Shown here in pieces: positions 24,861 through 35,186 of a stretch of DNA of 64,000 nucleotides. The position numbers were made by a program, and so were the translations under genes. The notes under the pieces are model-generated. The model searched no databases and was not told the DNA's origin. It saw nothing but the letters and a program-made list of their open reading frames with translations. Position 1 is the first letter of the stretch, and the number at the start of each line of letters is the position of its first letter. Source of the stretch: Papilionanthe hookeriana x Papilionanthe teres (taxonomy: Eukaryota; Streptophyta; Magnoliopsida; Asparagales; Orchidaceae). Location: the NCBI GenBank assembly GCA_022702705.1, contig CM040428.1, positions 113,168,022 to 113,232,021 of the forward strand, given 5' to 3'.

Positions 24861-25075
24861 TCTCAACTCTTTCCTCGTCGTTCGAAAACCACGAATGGAA
24901 CCCAACGCCTCTTCTTATATCTCGCTCTTCCTTTATTCTTCGAATCAACTTTCCTCAGGCGGTCCGTTTGCCCCGTTTCATCGAAGATCCAACTTCACGG
25001 TATTTGATTTCTTCAAATCAATTATCTCGATTTTCAACTCCTTTATTTCATTTTCGATATTTGTCGCGTCCGAAA

Positions 25076-25339
25076 AGATTCAAAGTTTCCAAACATTTTA
25101 TTCGACATTTGAACAAAACTACGCGTATCTTCGTACCATCTCTACGATACCTCCGGTATGATTATGACATGCTGACGGTACCAATATTGCGTATAAGTAA
25201 AGAGGATCATCGTCAACTGCGGATCATTTTGGTATCTTCGCAGCCACCGTTCGACGATGATCCCGCTTTTTATTCTCACAATGTCGGGTCCCGATCCAAC
25301 ATGTGCCGACGCATACCCTGAGAGTATCCATAAACATCA
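25076..25339. other. Spacer at the inner axis between Ulp1 copies 1 and 2
   Basis: Copies 1 and 2 are inverted about an axis near 25,240. Homology between them continues about 75 bases further than homology between copies 1 and 3, to about 25,150. The remaining 180 bases have no second copy in the window. An open plus frame (24,857-25,321, 154 residues) crosses the spacer but is mostly antisense to the Ulp1 gene. Confidence 0.5.
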
Positions 25340-27560
25340 CCAAGACACACGATTCTGTTCAAATGTCGAATAAACGCTTCGTACTTTCAAGACGTTGTTT
25401 TCAGACGCCCGACAAATATCGAAAAAATGAAATAAAGGAGTTGAAAATCGAGATAATTGATTTGCAAGAATCAAAATACTACAGGTTTCGATCTTCAATG
25501 AAACGGCAACACCGCACAAGGAAAGCTTTGATTCGAAGAATAAAGGAGCATAAGAAAGAGGCAAATTAGGTTCCCCATTCGTGGTTTTCGAACGACAAAA
25601 AAGCCGTAGAACAATGGAGGGCTTTCCAGGTGAAAATTTTGGTACTTTTAATATTTACCAATAAAACAAAGATTCAATTAATAAAATCAAATGATTTAAA
25701 GCTCAAGTTAAAATGTATTGGCCGCCGATGTTACTCCATCCCACGAAGTAAACCTCAAGCCGCGATATCGGGGGATCCATTGGCTGCCCATCCACAAGCA
25801 TTGGGTGACGTTAGCCCGTTACATCAACCGTATTTGTTACAACAATAAATGTTTATCTCTTCGAGATCCCAAAGGCTTTGATAACACTATCACCTTGTAT
25901 GTTGTTCCGTTGCCATCCCTAAAAAGGCCAAAATTTTCAAAAAACAGATATGTGCACGTCCAAGAAGATTGATACTCGATTTTCCCTTGCATAACCGATT
26001 CCATATTATATGCTTAAAACAATCGATCATTGGCCAGAAGAAATCTGATTTGTTAGTGGTTATATTTTTTAATCTAAAGTTTCTACTTTTAATTACTTTG
26101 AATTACGTTATTTAAAATGCGTATCCGACCTACTCGTTGAGACGGGTAATGTCTCACCGACTCGTTCCATATCTTGATCAACTTCCGAGTAACGGTTTGG
26201 CTGAAATGAGGAGGTCGAATACGGTTATGCTACTTGAGATGAAGAGATGCAACGCACCGTATCGCACAAATCATACCTATACGTGTCTCCATGCTACTCG
26301 GGTAAAAAATTAATTTCATTTTATTTGAGTACATAATATAAAGTTTCACATTATTTCGATACAACATTGTATTTTATCTAGATCTCGAAGGTAATGTTAA
26401 ACGATTCGTCAACACATTACGAAGGAAGCCGTTCGTAACACGAGCGATTTTGATACTAATAATTAATAATCAAGACTGACATTACTTGTCGTATCAAGGA
26501 GCGAAAGTGAGGATTCCCATGACTCCCTACCCAACAAGATGCATATGACGATTACTGTAGATATTGTTATAACTTCGACTAAACCATTGCCCTTTGTATA
26601 TAAATTTTCTTATTGTAATTTCATGAATTTATAAATTTTTTTTTTCAAGGCAGATTACACTTTTAAGGAGTAAGACGCCAGAGACGTTCCCGAGGATTTG
26701 ATCGACATGTCGTACCAAACGAGGTCTTCCAAGGCAAAGCAACAAGACGATTGTGGTGTCTTGCCTCAGGAATATACGAAACTCGGTTCGAAGAGTAAAG
26801 TTCATTGGAAAGAAAAATGAGTCATGTAAATCTATGACATTATTTTAGAGCGGAATTGCCAAAGATTGGCAAAGACGCCTTCATTACAAAAGCATAACGT
26901 TTCAATTAAAATTACCGGTGGCCGATTTAAGATTTACTCAGTAAGATAATCTTTGATAGTTGAATATATTCTTCTTTGTTTTTCGCAAATAATGATTAGT
27001 TCATTATTGCAAAAGTAATGGTATCTCTATTATATATCCCGTTCGTGCATGGTGGTTTATACTACTTTCAGCTTTTCGCTTCGTTTTCGCTTCGTGCATG
27101 GTGGTTTATAACACAAGCTTGTTAATTAAGCCGTGCATGGTGGTTTATACTACTTTCAATTATATCGCAAAGATGGCCCGCTGTCATTTTACTAAAGTTT
27201 GGTAGAAGTCATTATTGCAAAAGCATGATTCAGTTTTTGCTTCGTTTTTACTAAACTTTTTGCTTTCGAATGTAAAATAATCATTTACTAAAGTTTTTAA
27301 TGTTTAATTTAGAAGGTGTTGATGGATACGATCCGTACCTGCTAAGGTTGCATTCTAAAGTTCGCCGTATGCAAGAAGGTTTGAGTATCGAGATTTCTTT
27401 GCTCATCTATACTTGCTTTCATCTATACTGTTCTATTTGGTTGCCGCTAATGCTTCGGAATCGTTGTTGCCTATCTATACGCGGTTTCCTGATGATGATG
27501 AAGATGATTTGAAGGTTGATGAAGCTAAAGTTACGTAGTTTCCAATATCTACATTCTATA
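25340..27560 (+). pseudogene. Ulp1-like (C48) protease remnant, copy 2 (central, unpaired)
   Basis: It is in direct orientation with copy 3, about 2.5 kb away, and inverted relative to copy 1. The frame 25,303-25,569 gives a charged coiled-coil-like N-terminus with KNEIKELKIEIIDLQESK and many Arg/Lys. The frame 25,718-25,972 gives an H-W rich stretch (GIHWLPIHKHW) that may be the histidine-containing part of the protease; this is tentative. QDDCGV with the candidate catalytic Cys sits at about 26,745-26,760. The tail is acidic (about 27,490-27,530). This copy differs more from copies 1 and 3 than they do from each other, which argues that it is a real second genomic copy. Confidence 0.55.
27045..27170 (+). 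repeat. Minisatellite in Ulp1 copy 2 (three units)
   Basis: The 'tgcatggtggtttata' unit occurs at about 27,047, 27,097 and 27,134, with spacing of 50 and 37. Two units fewer are present than in copies 1 and 3. Confidence 0.8.
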
Positions 27561-27844
27561 TTTTACGTTATTGTAATGTAATTGTTGGTTTTGTCAAATG
27601 TACAAAGTTGATATTTTATGTTTGATATTTAAGTTATTTATTAAGTGCACGTAGTTGATGAAGTTGGATATTTTATACTTGGTCGTAATGCCGTTTCCTC
27701 AATATTAAGTTGTCAGATTGCCGGATTTGTTTAAATGCTTCATATATGTTGAATGGTTACATATCCAATTTAATTTTGTGAAATTGATGTGCAGGTTTAA
27801 TTTAGTACTCAGGCAGGCTTAATTTTGTGAACTGGATGTGTGTC
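27561..27844. other. Unpaired spacer between Ulp1 copies 2 and 3
   Basis: This is AT-rich, with no counterpart in the left arm. It holds an imperfect direct repeat, 'taattttgtgaa' + 'tgatgtgcagg' type, at about 27,769-27,845. It ends where homology with copy 1 begins ('gaatctttatttcggac'). Confidence 0.5.
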
Positions 27845-27849
27845 TAATT

Positions 27850-30185
27850 TCGAATCTTTATTTCGGACGCATCGACAAATATCGAAAATGAAATAAAGGA
27901 GTTGAAAATCGAGATAATTGATTTGAAGAAATCAAAAATACCGCCGAAGTTGGATCTTCGATGAAACGGGGCAAACGGACCGCACTGAGGAAGTTTGATT
28001 CGAAGAATAAAGGAAAGAGCGAGATATAAGAAGAGGCGTGCAGGTTCCCATTCGTGGTTTTCGAACGACGAGAAAAAGTTGAGAACAACGAGGGAAGCTT
28101 CAGAGGTGAAAATTTTAGTACTTTTTGAATATTCACAAACAAACAATTCGATTAATAAAATTGAAATGATTGCGAGTTCGACTAAAATAAACACGATTGA
28201 TGTTACTCCATCCAAGTAAGACCTCAAGCCCGCGAGATATTGGGATTCATTGGTTGCCGATCCACGAGCATTAGGTGACGTTAGACTCAGATTACATCAG
28301 CCGTATCTGATTACTGACGATAAATGTTGATTCTCGGAGATCACTAAAGGTTTGATAACGCTTTATCACCTTGTATGTTAGCTCAGTTACATCCCTAAAA
28401 AGGTCGAAAATTTTCAAAAAGCTGGTCTTATAGGCACGTCAGACGACATTGATACTCGATTTTCCCGATAGACAACTTGATTTCATATTATATCTTTGGA
28501 AACAATCGATTGTTGATATGCTCGAATTCGATTGATTTGTTGGTGTGTTATATTTTTAATTCAAAGTTTAGCTTTAATTGCTTTGAATTAATATGTTATT
28601 TAAAATGCGGATCCAGCTTTTCGTTGAGACGGGTAATGTCTCAGCGACTCGTTCATATCTTGATCATATCCGAGTAACAGTTGATTGAAATGAGGAAGTC
28701 GATTGTTTGCTATCTTACTGAGATGAAGAGATGCGGCACTGAATCGAGTACAAATCATATCATACGTGTCTCCGTGCTATTGGGTAAAAATTAATTTCAT
28801 TTTTATTTGAGTACGAGGCTAGATGATATAAAAGTCGCATTATTTCGATACTGACATTGTATTTATGTCATCAGATGCGGAAGGTAGGCAATGTTAAATG
28901 ATTCGTTGAACACATTACGAAGGAAACTGTTCGAACGCGAGTTGATTTTGATACCAATAATTAATAATCGGCTTGAACGTGACTGATTCGTTGTATTGAA
29001 GGAGCGAAAGTGGAGATTTTATGACTCCTGCCGAACAGATGTATGACGATTACGGAGATATTGTTATAACTTCGACGAAACCATTGCTCCTTTGTATATA
29101 AATTTTCTTATTGTAATTACTCATGAATTTACAAATTTTTTTGTGCGATTACACATTTTATGAGGGATGTCGAACGCGTTCCGAGGATTTGACTCGATTG
29201 AGTCGTACCATAACGAGGTCTTCAACGGCAAGCATGATGACGATTGTGGTGTCTTTGTCGTAAATATATGGAAACTGCGGTTGAAAGAAGTAAAGTTCAT
29301 TGGAAAGAAAAAATGAGCTAGCGAAATCTATGACACTATTTAGAGCGGAATTCGATTGCGAGATTCTGAATGCGCTTTGTCATGAAAAAAGACAACGTTT
29401 GAATTAAAATTACGGTACGGCTTAAGATTTACTCGGGTAAGATAATCTTTGATAGTTGAATATAATTTTCTTCTTTTTTTTCGATAAATAATGTTTAGTT
29501 CATTATTGCAAAAGCATGATTCGATTTATTATCGTGTGCATGGTGGATTTTATGTCTTTCGATTTCGTATTTTTGCATTTTGCTTCGTGCATGGTGGTTT
29601 ATACTACTTTCGATTTGTTATCACGAAGCTGTGCATGGTGGTTTATACTACTTTCGGTTGCTTACATTTTTGCTTACGTGCATAGTGGTTTATACTACTT
29701 TCGGTTGTTATCTGACAGCTATGCATGGTGGTTTATCTTACTTTCAATTATATTGCAAAAGCATGATTCGATTTTTGCTTCATTTTTTTACTAAAGTTTG
29801 GTAGAAGTCATTATTGCGAAAGCATGATTCGGTTTTGCTTCTGTTTTTACTAAACTTTTTGCTTGGTTTTTGCTTTCGAATGTAAAATAATCCTTTACTA
29901 AAGTTTTTCTTGTTTTGATTTAGGAAGGTGTTGATGGATACGATCGGTACCTGCGATCTTGCGGATTCGAAGTTCGCTCGGATGCGGCAAGGTTTGAAGG
30001 CATCGGGACTTCCTTGCTCATTTATGCTTGCTTTCTCATCTATACTGTTGTTTGATTCTTTGCTGTGTGCTGAGCTATTTGTTGCTCAACTATACGTGTT
30101 CTGGATGATGATGAAGATGATTTGAAGGTTGATGAAGCCAAAGTTGATGAAGCCAATATCTATGGTCCTATATTTTATGTTATTG
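27850..30185 (+). pseudogene. Ulp1-like (C48) protease remnant, copy 3
   Basis: This is the right-arm partner of copy 1. Codons at 29,236-29,259 read D-D-D-C-G-V-F-V, the signature around the catalytic cysteine of Ulp1/SENP-like C48 peptidases; the Cys codon is 29,245-29,247. Family members continue as here, with a short helix (VNIWKLRLKEVKF). An N-terminal coiled-coil-like part (27,880-28,040) and an acidic tail encoded at about 30,105-30,165 bracket it. The middle is broken by many stops. C48 enzymes process SUMO or related modifiers; whether this one did anything is unknown. Confidence 0.6.
29537..29760 (+). repeat. Minisatellite in Ulp1 copy 3 (five units)
   Basis: Units start at about 29,537, 29,588, 29,633, 29,680 and 29,723, with period 43-51. 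The core 'tgcatggtggtttatacta' is conserved. The array sits between the Cys-box exon and the last exon, apparently in an intron. Short Phe/Tyr/Trp-rich frames read from it are composition artefacts. Confidence 0.85.
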
Positions 30186-30189
30186 TAAT

Positions 30190-30600
30190 GTAATTGTTGG
30201 CTAGAAAGTTGAAAGCGTCTTTTGGTCTTATCCCTGACTGTGACATCGATCTAAGCACTTCTGCATTGACTTCGCCAATCTTTCTGCTCGAACGCAATAG
30301 GTGTATCACCAGGACTCGCTAACGTGTGATTATGTGATTCGATAAATTTCTTAGCCGACCCGATTGCTTCGACATCAACAATGAATCGAATCGTTGTCGG
30401 ACAACCACTTCTTAACTGCGATTTCTTGTATTTAACGGTTTTGCGATATTCGGCTCTCTCTAGAATCTTAGCTTTTCCACATAGAAGTCCTTCGTCTTAA
30501 TATTCTTGGAGTTACGCCGAAAGCTGAGTGTGATCCTTCCGAACACTAAATCGATGTGGTGGGCGTATGCACGATATATTTCGCTAAGCTTCTTCCTCAT
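30190..30600 (-). pseudogene. FAR1-type DNA-binding domain, right arm
   Basis: One minus frame gives a contiguous segment with GCP, FIVDVEAIGSAKKF and ESHNHTLASPGD, the core of the FAR1 zinc-finger domain. This is clearer than in the left arm. Another frame upstream contributes FRRNSKNIKTKDFYVEK. A frameshift separates the domain from the ending PKDAFNFL. The protein stops shortly afterwards at the end of the convergent Ulp1 gene. Confidence 0.65.
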
Positions 30601-30609
30601 TGTGGACCG

Positions 30610-31200
30610 TCGTTTGAGTAATATCTTTGCGCGACGATCGCCGCGAAAACTTCACTTGCCACCAACTGCAACAAGAGAATAAAATGTCAAACGGTTGCAT
30701 ATAAAATACATACAACTACATACGACTACAAACAACTACATACATGCCTCCACGACCAAACAATCGCATACCTCCACAAAAAAACATCCTACGAAAATTG
30801 CTAAGCATTGCGCGCTCAAACAAAGAAAAGATTCAAGACCAACAAGGAAAACAAATAACAGGAAAAAATGTCATCAAATGTAGTTGCAAAATAAATAAAA
30901 ATATGCTACATAGAACTACATGAAAAAATAATGTTAAAAAAAGCATTACAACTAAGTCTTCATAAACATTAATAACAAGTATCTCATCTTTTTTGAGTGA
31001 AAAAAACAACAATAACATATAGCGTAGGTAAGCATTTTACAAACCATGAGACAAAGAAAAAAAAATCTGCATACAACTAATACACAACAATAACAAAATG
31101 GCTCCGTGAGCATTGTGTCTAAAAAAAATAATAATAAAGAAAGAAAAAATAAACAAGGAAAACAAAAAACAAAAAAAAAATATAGAGATCACAAAGCACA
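30610..31200 (-). other. Putative intron of FAR1-type gene, right arm
   Basis: This is the mirror of 21,882-22,440. It contains a CATACA/ACAACTA-rich stretch at about 30,700-30,780 and A-rich runs (T-rich in the sense of the gene). No credible coding frame. Confidence 0.4.
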
Positions 31201-31202
31201 CC

Positions 31203-31305
31203 TCCTTTTTAATCCTCATTTCTTGTTCTTGAGTTTCCTCATGAAAGCTCTCTTCTATAACTTCAAAAAAATGATTCTTTTGGTTTTACGCAATCCAATG
31301 CTTCG
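31203..31305 (-). pseudogene. First exon of FAR1-type gene, right arm
   Basis: This is the mirror of 21,783-21,881. An additional base in a T-run (A-run on the plus strand, about 31,266-31,272) and a changed start region distinguish it from the left arm. The donor position is altered ('aggaggtgtgc' in gene sense). Confidence 0.4.
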
Positions 31306-31870
31306 GCTCGAACTACGCGTCGACACTAAGGTAGGAATAGAGCAGATAAACCTAGCTCTTTAAATACTGAGTTTTCGCGGGCGTCGGGCGACGGGATTAC
31401 ACGGAGGGTTACGAATAGGTTACACCCACGGTACGGAGGTACGGGTTTACATGGGGGTTACGCAAATATTACGGGCGGTTATATCCGTTGTACTTCGGTT
31501 TACAGCGGTGCGGTACCACGGAGCGACGTTACACACGCGGTTCATTAGCGTTACTTTAGGTGTACGAGTTTGCTTCAGTTGTGGGTTTATACGCGGGTTA
31601 CGGCGAGGGTACGACCGCGGTGCGTGGCCTCTCCGCGTTGTTTATACGGGTTGTACAAAAGGTGTTCACGCGTGGTACCGCAGCGGGCCGGGAAATCGGG
31701 TCGGGCACACTTATTAAGCGAATTTAATACGGGTGGGACCACTCGAATCTACGTGGCTTTGAGCGATTCGCTGACGGATGCTGGGCAGCGTCCGAAGCCC
31801 GGACATAAATTTTTTCCGTGAGCGAGGGCCGCCGGGGACAAGAGGGGCTGCCCTCTCGTAGCATATAAAT
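31306..31870 (-). promoter_or_regulatory. CpG-rich island with GGTTACG-type motifs, right arm
   Basis: This stretch is dense in CG dinucleotides and in variants of GGTTACG / GGTTACAC, in particular 31,390-31,620. In gene orientation it ends with a TATA-like 'tatttaaagagc' at about 31,358-31,370. The frames 31,451-31,717, 31,570-31,821 and 31,714-31,920 cross it but have no recognisable content. Confidence 0.5.
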
Positions 31871-33140
31871 GCATGACTCCTTTCATTCCTGATTTTTGCA
31901 ATTTTAATACTTTTAACCAAATTAATTCGGCTTCAATAAAACGAAATAAACCACAAGTCTAACTTCAAAATATCCCAACTTCAATATGCAAGCAAATAGA
32001 AAAACAATAAAAAAGAGAATAGAGTAATATGAAATAAGGGAAGGTTTACATACATACCACCAAGTTCCTATTGCGTTTTCTTACTAAATGAATCTTGGCT
32101 TTGTAAACAAAACTAGCCATGATGCACAAAAATTCAAGCAAATACTCCTAAAAAACTGAGTTTTCGACCACCTGGATGCGATCAAAATAGCCATATCATT
32201 GAGTTGTCAAGTCCCTTCAAGGAATCTGCTCCCAAATCTAGCTCAAGCAAAGAATCTTATGAAAAAGAGTGTCAATAGCAGCCAGTAAGGCGATCAATCC
32301 CGACAAAAGGGAATCAGCACCAAAGCTAACATCACAAATAAAAAAATCCATAATCCATATATGCCATCACAAGTATAATAGATTTTTGGGGCACAGCAGA
32401 AGTAGCATCTATTGGTAGTAATGAAGACCAAGCACTGTCTTTTACATATAAAACAAGGGGACTGGTGAACACAGTTGGTCGTGATCTATAATGAATCTCC
32501 ATGGTAACATAACACACTCCATACTCCACATTAAATAAATCGCTACATGTTTTAAACCTTTTTCAAAGTTTATATAAAAAAAACAATAATAGGTCACTGG
32601 GATGAACAAGAAGCCTGTTGGTTACGATTGCAAAAGTCGCAGAAAAGAAAAGCGAAGCGAAGAAAGCTAGCATGTCGAGCAACCAACAGGAATACTGAGC
32701 AAATTGTAGTAAAATCGAGCAAATCAGCAAGAAAATCGAGTGAACCAACAATAAAGCAGGAAGGTCGAGCAAGAAAATCAAGCAAACAAGCGATAAAACC
32801 AAGGAAACAAGCAAAAGATGAAACCCCTCCTTGCCTCCTTAGCCGGCTCTGTCACGAGATGGAGAGGAAGTGGATCTTGCTGGACCGGCCGGCGGCGGAC
32901 CTAGGAAGAAGGAGGAGGATGACCTCGGGCAGAAGAAGAAGGTCGGCTAGGGCTTCTCGATATTGAAGAGAAAGGGATCGGTTGAATCAGCAGTTAGGGC
33001 CCCTTCTAATGAGGAGACGTGTGGGTTTTATAAAGGGATTATTTTTTTTAGTTCTCTTCTCTTTTTTTAAAATTTTATATTTTAAGTTATATGGTTCGAT
33101 TTATGTGTTATTTGTCCTTGCGGGAAACCGCAGCAAAATG
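31871..33140 (-). other. Intron-like sequence and possible 5' exon, right arm
   Basis: This is the mirror of 20,000-21,220. The GC-rich patch at 32,860-32,960 corresponds to the possible 5' exon. In gene orientation the next bases are the T-rich intron-like stretch containing repeated 'gctcga' and 'ttgctt' words (32,600-32,820). No recognised protein. Confidence 0.35.
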
Positions 33141-33560
33141 GATATTCTTCCTAAGTAAAATCAACATTCCAAACTCGCTTGTGCGATCTGTTTCGTCATC
33201 CGGAGTCATCTGGAAAACTTTATCGACGATCGAATCAATTTTAGTTTGACCCGCACACAACGCGACAAATGTGATTCATCAAACCGATCGGAGTCATTCA
33301 ACAAGTGAAAAGTCGTTCGGTCCTCGCTCAAGCGACGATCAAAGTCAAGTAAAACAGTATCGACAACGAGTCGGTCAACTCGTGTCAAAGGGTCTTAAAT
33401 TCGTATTATGAGCGTAATATCATTTTTTTAAATTTTATTTTGATTTAGATAGTGAATTATGAGGATTATGGTGTATGGATATATTGTGTGAATTGTGCTG
33501 TGTCGAAGAACAAAAGCTCCTAAATCCAAAAAGACTTTCTAGTGCATCTTCAATCCTTAT
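33140..33560. other. Unassigned segment between FAR1 island and gypsy remnant
   Basis: No gene recognised. The minus frame 33,206-33,388 (60 residues) is charged but has no family resemblance. Both arms hold it. Confidence 0.35.
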
Positions 33561-34300
33561 AAGAACTCGCCTTAACTTTCAACATGTTGGTTCTAATCAA
33601 CTCAACTAGATATTGAAGATTTGAAACCACACATATGAGACTTAAGGGGAGTCAAGGAGAGGTTCGAATTTCTAAATGGGGTGGGTAAGAAGGAAAGTCT
33701 TATGTCTAGATCCTAAGTTCTAGGAGAAGAATTTTGACCTCACAAAAAATGAGGTTAACAATAACAATCCTGAAAGAATTTTTAAAAGAACCTGAAAGAG
33801 GTTCCGTAAATATGATTCGGCGGAGTCATTCTACCTGATAGATTCATACGTCGATAAAGATGGATGGAGCAGGGTTTGGAACAAGTCTTCCAAGAAGATA
33901 CTGGATTAGATATAGATAATCTCAAAGCAAGCCGTCGCATGGAGTCTGCCACCTCCTAAGCCAAAGATGGAAATCACATTGGAGAAACCACAGCAAAAGA
34001 AGATCTAGAAGAAAGATGCCTTGGATGAGACGAAGACCGATAGCGCGAAGGCTAGGATAGGGGTTACCCCTATTAGATTGGTTGTCTCGAATTTCGGGGA
34101 GAAATCCCTCGAACTGTTAATTCTGTATAATTTCCCTTCTCACACCTCTAGGGTCTTATAATTATAAAAGTAACAATTTTATCTACGTTCTTACTGTCTC
34201 TAGTGCTGATGTAACTAATCACAACCTATCTAACCCCAATTTCAATTCCCAATATGACCCGCAAATCCTATTAGTTCCCTATGAGAACATTGACGAAAAT
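33560..34300 (+). other. 5' leader of Tat-type gypsy remnant, with hairpin
   Basis: The segment 33,600-33,760 is related to 57,290-57,440 and, inverted, to 62,190-62,300: shared words include 'gaatttctaa', 'ctagatcctaag' and the near-hairpin GACCTCA...TGAGGT at about 33,743. This places it in the untranslated leader upstream of gag. Bases 33,780-34,100 show short coding-like pieces but no open gag. Confidence 0.5.
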
Positions 34301-34700
34301 GAAGAAGATATCGACAACAGTGGTTACGATAGTACGGGAAGCGAGGAGCCTGTCCTCGAGTGCAAAGGACTTCCGCTTGCAATAAACATGAACTTTTTGT
34401 ATACAGAAAAGTACCAGAAAATCAGCTACAATGTCAGGAGAACCTCTGGGTCCAGAGGGAGAAGAAATAACATAAGCGAATTTCAGAAATGGAAAGGTAC
34501 TATCGCCAAGGACAGCTCCAATGAAGAATGGAAAGCAGATAATTACTCAAGAAGAATTGCCTCCAGCAATGGAAGAAGTCCAGATTTGAAATGAGATTGG
34601 AAATTTTAATAAAGTGGATTATAATGTACTAGCTCATCTTAGAAAGTTGTCAAGCATTTATGACACTCTGATTAGTTAAAGGAGGAGAAAAAATATGGTC
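34300..34700 (+). pseudogene. Gag-protease linker, right-arm copy (frameshifted)
   Basis: The frame 34,388-34,594 begins MNFLYTEKYQKISYN and then shifts relative to the open 130-residue left-arm version (18,470-18,862). The remainder, including 'LAHLRKLS' (about 34,630-34,655), is in another phase. Confidence 0.5.
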
Positions 34701-34868
34701 AAGGCTCTACTTGATCTAGACATTTGCTTAGCACAGTTGGCTAGCACATCTTTAGATGGAGTTTGTACTTAAAGGGACAGCCTGACATAACCTTCACTAC
34801 ATAGATTTGCTACTCGGTACTGCAGAACACAACCGTCCGCTCTATATTTCGTCATTATCAGCAGGTTT

Positions 34869-35186
34869 GTGATTCCCAGAGTGCTAGCAGATTCTAGAGC
34901 GTTGCTTAACATAATGAGTTTACGAATGTTAGCTTACTTGGACATTGACGCACGAGAGCTCTCTACAGATAAGATGATGTTAAAAGGATTCAATCAAAAA
35001 GGAGAAAAAGCCCTCGGATCTATAACCCTACAGATGAAAGTTGGAGATCTAGTAACAACTATAAAGTTCCATGTCATCGACGTAGATACTTCATTCAACA
35101 CTCTGCTTGGTCGATCGTGGCTTCATGAGTACAATATGGTCCCATCATTGCTTCACCAATGCATCAAGTACTATAATGATGGATAA
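34869..35186 (+). CDS. Retroelement aspartic protease domain (fragment)
   Basis: This is a 105-residue open frame. At residues 6-13 it reads VLADSRAL, where the family has the catalytic D-[ST]-G; the glycine is replaced by Arg (one G-to-A change would do it), which should inactivate the enzyme. Near residues 72-93 it reads FHVIDVDTSFNTLLGRSWLH, the conserved C-terminal flap and 'LLGRPWLH' box of Tat-lineage gypsy proteases, followed by 'LHQCIKYY'. It would cut the Gag-Pol polyprotein. It is embedded between the gag linker and the RT of the same remnant. Confidence 0.8.
   Translation: MIPRVLADSRALLNIMSLRMLAYLDIDARELSTDKMMLKGFNQKGEKALGSITLQMKVGDLVTTIKFHVIDVDTSFNTLLGRSWLHEYNMVPSLLHQCIKYYNDG

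Larger units (their letters stand above)
1..25075 (+). repeat. Left arm of giant inverted repeat
   Basis: The reverse complement of the first bases of the window is found ending at 53,722, and the match continues inwards through every landmark I checked: 961 pairs with 52,732, 6,335 with about 47,230, 9,359 with 44,094, 16,487 with about 36,765, 19,988 with about 33,155, 20,641 with 32,492, and 24,848 with 28,097. The pairing fades near 25,075. Because the match reaches base 1, the true outer end of this arm may lie outside the window. The arm is shorter than its partner by an even 2.4-3.1%, through small deletions spread along its length. It therefore looks like a noisier reading of the same locus. 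A genuine palindrome is not excluded. Confidence 0.93.
22860..25075 (-). pseudogene. Ulp1-like (C48) protease remnant, copy 1
   Basis: On the minus strand the DDCGVF-like motif with the presumptive catalytic cysteine lies at about 23,752-23,754. Around it are the sequences seen in copies 2 and 3: an N-terminal coiled-coil-like segment (25,075 down to 24,890, containing NEIKELK), a middle with no clear motif, the Cys box, an intron-like region with a minisatellite, and a last exon ending in an acidic DDD(E)DDLKVDEA tail (about 22,865-22,925). Ulp1-type proteases are frequent passengers of plant Mutator-like and CACTA elements. Heavily frameshifted. It is convergent with the FAR1-type remnant. 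Confidence 0.55.

Noticed and set aside
24857..25321. 154-residue open frame as a gene
   Set aside because: Two thirds of it is antisense to the coiled-coil part of the Ulp1 remnant; the mirror and copy 2 do not keep it open.
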